Shown piece by piece: positions 49,429 through 52,680 of a stretch of 52,680 nt of DNA. Source of the DNA: Clostridiales bacterium. Lineage in GTDB: Bacteria > Bacillota > Clostridia > UBA1381. The notes under the pieces were generated by a model that saw only the letters and a list, made by a program, of their open reading frames with translations, was not told where the DNA came from and made no database searches. The translations under genes were made by a program, and so were the position numbers. The stretch is from the NCBI GenBank assembly GCA_029226065.1, contig JAQXXM010000018.1:1-52680 (forward strand), given 5' to 3'. How positions within the stretch are numbered: position 1 is the first letter of the stretch; the number at the start of each line of letters is the position of its first letter.

Positions 49429-50193
49429 TCAATTATTTTTCTCATATAATATCATTAAACCCTTGAGCAGTAAATCATCATCGTGTATAATCGGCTTCCT
49501 GCAAAGCGGTACTACGCTCCCAGCCAGACCGCCCGTTGCAACTACTGTACACTCTCTGCCTAATTCTTCTTCAATTCTTTCAACACATCCGTCAAGCCCT
49601 GCGGCTGTATAATACATTATTCCGTTTGCCATACATTCGGACGTATTCTTGCCAACTACCCTTTTTGAAGCTTCAAGCTTTACCTTTGGTAATTGTGCCG
49701 CACCGCTTACAAGCGCATCAATAGAAGTTTTCATACCCGGGATTATAAGAGTACCCGAATAGCTTTCATCCTCTTCGATTACCGATATGGTGGTTGCTGT
49801 GCCCATATCTATTATTATAAGCGGCGCACCGTAGTGCTTAATGCCCGCCACTGCGTCTACAACTAAGTCCGAGCCTAATTGTGCCGGATTATCTGTTGCA
49901 ATTTTTAGTCCTGTCTTTATTCCGGGTCCAACTATTGTGGGATCGCATCCTGTAAGCTTTTTTATTGCCGACTGCACCGTCTCGGTAATTGACGGAACTA
50001 CCGATGACATTATCGCTCCATCTAATGTGTACGGACTTACTCCGTGAATTTCAAATATGTTTTTAAGCTGTATAGCATATTCAAGGTCTGTTGCCTTATG
50101 GTTTGTGGACACACGTTCATTAAAAAGAATTGTATCCTTTTCAAAGGTTCCTATTACAACGTTTGTATTTCCTATATCAACTGCCAGTACCAT
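49429..50193 (-). CDS. coaX: Type III pantothenate kinase CoaX
   Basis: 254 residues, ASKHA-fold kinase for the first step of coenzyme A synthesis. MVLAVDIGNTNVVIGTFEKD gives the phosphate-binding region at the start, followed by GTATTISVI (P-loop 2 area), PGIKTGLKI, and a C-terminal TGGLAGSVV. The frame continues upstream to 50265, but ATG 50193 has AGGAG five bases upstream and is the usual start. First gene of its operon, divergent from hppA. Confidence 0.94.
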   Translation of the reverse strand: MVLAVDIGNTNVVIGTFEKDTILFNERVSTNHKATDLEYAIQLKNIFEIHGVSPYTLDGAIMSSVVPSITETVQSAIKKLTGCDPTIVGPGIKTGLKIATDNPAQLGSDLVVDAVAGIKHYGAPLIIIDMGTATTISVIEEDESYSGTLIIPGMKTSIDALVSGAAQLPKVKLEASKRVVGKNTSECMANGIMYYTAAGLDGCVERIEEELGRECTVVATGGLAGSVVPLCRKPIIHDDDLLLKGLMILYEKNN

Positions 50194-50233
50194 AACTGCT
50201 CCTATCCTGTTATCAATAGATTTATATATCCAT

Positions 50234-50262
50234 AGTATATCACACTTTTTAATATATTGCAA
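50234..50262 (-). promoter_or_regulatory. Sigma-A promoter of the coaX operon
   Basis: Minus strand: -35 TTGCAA (50257-50262), 17-base spacer, -10 TATACT (50234-50239). Leader to ATG 50193 is about 35 bases. Confidence 0.72.
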
Positions 50263-50388
50263 CACTAAAATAGTCTCTTGATTATAGTCATTTACTCAGT
50301 GTACATCAAAAAAATGACATTTTGCAAAAAAATATATTGGAAAGATAAAATTTTTTTGTAAAAATATAATGAGCAAGTACACTTTATA

Positions 50389-50417
50389 TTGACAAATCTA
50401 TAATTTTAGGGTAAAAT
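50389..50417 (+). promoter_or_regulatory. Sigma-A promoter of hppA
   Basis: -35 TTGACA (50389-50394), 17-base spacer, -10 TAAAAT (50412-50417). Transcription would begin near 50425, giving a leader of about 117 bases before ATG 50542. Confidence 0.78.
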
Positions 50418-50424
50418 ATAGCTA

Positions 50425-50541
50425 TACACATCACTATAAGGCAATCCCAAAAGGAACGCCTTGCTTATACGTCTTATATGTCTGCACTAAGGCGTATATT
50501 CTACCACAATGTTGCAGGCGGAAAGGCAATAGGAATGATAT
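50425..50541 (+). promoter_or_regulatory. Structured 5' leader of hppA
   Basis: Two hairpins are visible: AAGGC (50438-50442) with GCCTT (50458-50462), and TATACGTCTT (50466-50475) with AAGGCGTATA (50489-50498) using one G-U pair. AAGGCAAT occurs at both ends of the leader. No known riboswitch class was recognised. The ribosome site AGGA (50531-50534) lies 7 bases before the ATG. Confidence 0.5.
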
Positions 50542-52629
50542 ATGAATTATATTCCAATCGCTGTATTAATTTGTGCTGTGATCGCGCTTGTATTCGCAGC
50601 CGTAAAATTCTATTCTGTTAAAAGAAAGCCTGAAGGCACCGAGAAAATGGCGTCTATCAGCGCGAAAATCCGAAAAGGTGCTATGGCATACCTTAAGCGC
50701 CAGTATAAAACAGTCGGTGTATTCTTTGCCGTCATGTTTGTTATACTTGCAATATTGGCATTTTTTGATATGTTGACACCCTTTGTTCCGTTCGCATTTA
50801 TAACAGGCGGACTGTTCTCGGGATTATCCGGTTTTGTAGGTATGAAAATTGCAACTTATGCAAACTCACGTACCGCAAACGGTGCAAGAAAGTCACTAAA
50901 TGCCGGTCTTAAAATTGCATTTTCATCAGGTACTGTTATGGGACTTACCGTTGTAGGTCTTGGACTTTTAGATATCAGTATCTGGTACATCCTTTTAAAA
51001 TTTGTATTTAATCTTGACATTTCAGAGGTAACCTCTGCAATGCTCACATTTGGTATGGGCGCATCTTCAATGGCACTTTTTGCACGTGTTGGCGGCGGTA
51101 TTTTCACAAAGGCTGCCGATGTTGGTGCTGACCTTGTTGGTAAGGTTGAAGTCGGAATTCCTGAGGACGACCCGAGAAACCCTGCATGTATTGCCGATAA
51201 TGTTGGTGATAACGTAGGTGACGTTGCGGGAATGGGCGCTGATTTGTATGAATCATACGTAGGCTCAATTATATCCTGTGCCGCATTGGCAGTTGCAGCA
51301 GGATATGGTGAACAGGGCGTATTTGTTCCGATGCTTATCGCCGCAATAGGTATTATTTCGTCTATTGTAGGTACATTCTTTGTAAGCACAAAAGAGAATG
51401 CTGATCAGAAGTCACTTCTTTCATCGCTAAGACGCGGAACGTATGTAAGTTCAGCAATTACCGCTATTGCTGCTGCCGTTTTAATAGCTGTACTGCTACC
51501 GGGTAAGATTAACTTGATATGGGCAGTTATTTCAGGACTGTTAGCAGGAGTTTTGATAGGATTTTTCACTGAATACTATACATCAGATACGTATAAGCCC
51601 ACAAAAGATCTTGCATCTTCATCTGAAACAGGCTCAGCTACAGTTATTATAAATGGTATTTCATTAGGTATGCTTTCAACTGCTATTCCTGTTATAATTA
51701 TTGCAATATCTATAATTATAAGCTTTTTGGCATCAGGCGGTGCATCAGGCGCTGATAATGCATTTGAATTGGGCTTATACGGTGTAGGTCTTAGTGCAGT
51801 TGGTATGCTGTCAACATTGGGTATCACCCTTGCAACCGATGCATACGGACCTGTTGCCGATAATGCAGGCGGTATAGCTGAAATGTCAGGTCTTGAGCCT
51901 GAAGTACGTAAACGTACAGACGCTCTTGATTCACTTGGTAATACAACAGCCGCAACAGGTAAAGGCTTTGCCATAGGCTCTGCGGCACTTACAGCACTTG
52001 CTCTTATTGTATCGTATACAGATAAGATAGGTGTGGAAAATCTTAACCTTAAAATAACCAATCCGCCTGTACTTATAGGCTTGCTTATAGGCGCAATGCT
52101 TCCGTTCCTGTTCAGCTCTCTTACAATGAAAGCTGTAGGACGTGCGGCTCAAAAGATTGTTGTTGAGGTAAGACGTCAGTTCAGAGAAATCAAAGGCTTG
52201 ATGACAGGCGAAGCAGAGGCTGATTATGAGGCTTGTGTAGATATATGTGTTAAGTCATCACTTAAAGAAATGATTGCTCCGGCAGCACTCGGTATAATTG
52301 CTCCGATTGTAGTAGGATTTACTCTTGGCTCAAACGGCGTTGTAGGTATGCTCTCGGGTGCACTTGTATCGGGATTTGTTCTTGCAATTATGATGTCAAA
52401 CTCAGGTGGTGCCTGGGATAATGCAAAGAAATATATTGAAGCGGGCAACTACAACGGCAAGGGTAGCGAAAACCACAAGGCTACAGTTGTAGGTGACACA
52501 GTAGGTGATCCGTTCAAGGATACTGCAGGTCCGTCAGTAAATATTCTGATTAAGCTGTTAAGTATGGTTTCAATCGTATTTGCAACACTTGTTGCAAACG
52601 GAAACCTGATGCAGTTGTTAGGAATGTAA
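50542..52629 (+). CDS. hppA: K+-dependent type membrane-bound cation-translocating pyrophosphatase
   Basis: 695 residues, about 16 membrane spans. It couples PPi hydrolysis to H+ or Na+ export. Substrate motif DVGADLVGKVE at 193-203, then EDDPRNPACIADNVGDNVGDVAGM. GNTTAATGKG at 466-475 places Ala at 470 and Gly at 473, the positions that read Ala460 and Gly/Ala463 in K+-dependent enzymes (Lys and Thr in K+-independent ones). The pumped ion (Na+ or H+) is not decided here. Own promoter and terminator, monocistronic. Confidence 0.96.
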   Translation: MNYIPIAVLICAVIALVFAAVKFYSVKRKPEGTEKMASISAKIRKGAMAYLKRQYKTVGVFFAVMFVILAILAFFDMLTPFVPFAFITGGLFSGLSGFVGMKIATYANSRTANGARKSLNAGLKIAFSSGTVMGLTVVGLGLLDISIWYILLKFVFNLDISEVTSAMLTFGMGASSMALFARVGGGIFTKAADVGADLVGKVEVGIPEDDPRNPACIADNVGDNVGDVAGMGADLYESYVGSIISCAALAVAAGYGEQGVFVPMLIAAIGIISSIVGTFFVSTKENADQKSLLSSLRRGTYVSSAITAIAAAVLIAVLLPGKINLIWAVISGLLAGVLIGFFTEYYTSDTYKPTKDLASSSETGSATVIINGISLGMLSTAIPVIIIAISIIISFLASGGASGADNAFELGLYGVGLSAVGMLSTLGITLATDAYGPVADNAGGIAEMSGLEPEVRKRTDALDSLGNTTAATGKGFAIGSAALTALALIVSYTDKIGVENLNLKITNPPVLIGLLIGAMLPFLFSSLTMKAVGRAAQKIVVEVRRQFREIKGLMTGEAEADYEACVDICVKSSLKEMIAPAALGIIAPIVVGFTLGSNGVVGMLSGALVSGFVLAIMMSNSGGAWDNAKKYIEAGNYNGKGSENHKATVVGDTVGDPFKDTAGPSVNILIKLLSMVSIVFATLVANGNLMQLLGM

Positions 52630-52643
52630 TACAAGGCTAAAAA

Positions 52644-52680
52644 AATATGGGCTGTTGCAATTTTTGCAACAGCTCATATT
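52644..52680 (+). terminator. Terminator of hppA at the window edge
   Basis: GGGCTGTTGCAA (about 52650) pairs with TTGCAACAGCTC, extended by ATATG and CATAT on the outside. It starts about 15 bases after the hppA stop; any U-tail lies beyond the window edge. Confidence 0.78.

Larger units (their letters stand above)
50194..50541. other. Divergent region between coaX and hppA
   Basis: 348 bases without a gene. It contains the coaX promoter (50234-50262), an AT-rich stretch with an inverted repeat (GTCATTT ... AAATGAC, about 50287-50319), the hppA promoter (50389-50417) and the hppA leader. No small coding frame with a ribosome site was found. Confidence 0.7.

Overview
The window reads as a chromosomal segment of an endospore-forming, low-GC Clostridia-type Bacillota. 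The evidence is a full-length spoIIE whose promoter has Spo0A-type architecture, a Gram-positive dcw cluster headed by mraZ and carrying a PASTA-domain PBP, a MurE with the meso-diaminopimelate signature DNPR, a split class I fumarase subunit, mutS2, ricT, recD2, a K+-dependent type pyrophosphatase, and many sigma-A promoters with 17-bp spacers. No genus can be named from this sequence alone. I see no rRNA, tRNA, CRISPR array, prophage or transposase.

Layout. (1) Positions 1-15850, minus strand: one long dcw operon, mraZ-rsmH-ftsL-PBP(ftsI type)-murE-murF-mraY-ftsW-murG, continuing almost without gaps into a CapA-like phosphoesterase, mutS2, ybaK and a truncated DUF1015 gene. murD is missing from its usual place between mraY and ftsW. 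The promoter is followed by 10-bp-phased GGGAG boxes that look like an MraZ autoregulatory operator. (2) 15850-19190, plus strand: tex and lgt, ending in a bidirectional terminator. (3) 19187-21600: leuA (-) and ridA (+) divergently transcribed from back-to-back promoters. (4) 21576-31324, minus strand: an envelope-oriented block made of a C11-like lipoprotein that has lost its catalytic residues, murT without gatD, a Big-domain glucosaminidase and an 1111-residue double GT-C glycosyltransferase, then an orphan fumarase alpha subunit and an XRE regulator. (5) 31400-33220: a small 2[4Fe-4S] ferredoxin, ricT and a small PH-like membrane protein. (6) 33244-39215: operon of an Orn/Lys/Arg-type decarboxylase, recD2, an SLH-beta-lactamase-like protein and a nucleoid-associated protein. 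(7) 39486-44250: a secreted protein of unknown function, and the speB-carboxynorspermidine dehydrogenase-nspC operon, which makes spermidine without S-adenosylmethionine. (8) 44269-47075: a DUF1540 mini-protein and spoIIE. (9) 47050-50265: operon coaX-folE-stalk-domain protein-nitroreductase. (10) 50389-52680: hppA with its leader and terminator.

The least explained signal is a family of modular palindromic intergenic elements (9914-9966, 21418-21545, 39267-39481, 40851-40985). They share the core CGGTCGGTGCTGTTTT and outer arms of the type GGGATGTRAAAA. Each array or single copy begins 2-4 bases after a stop codon, always in the same orientation relative to that gene. They may be mobile palindromic units, structured 3'UTR elements or specialised terminators.
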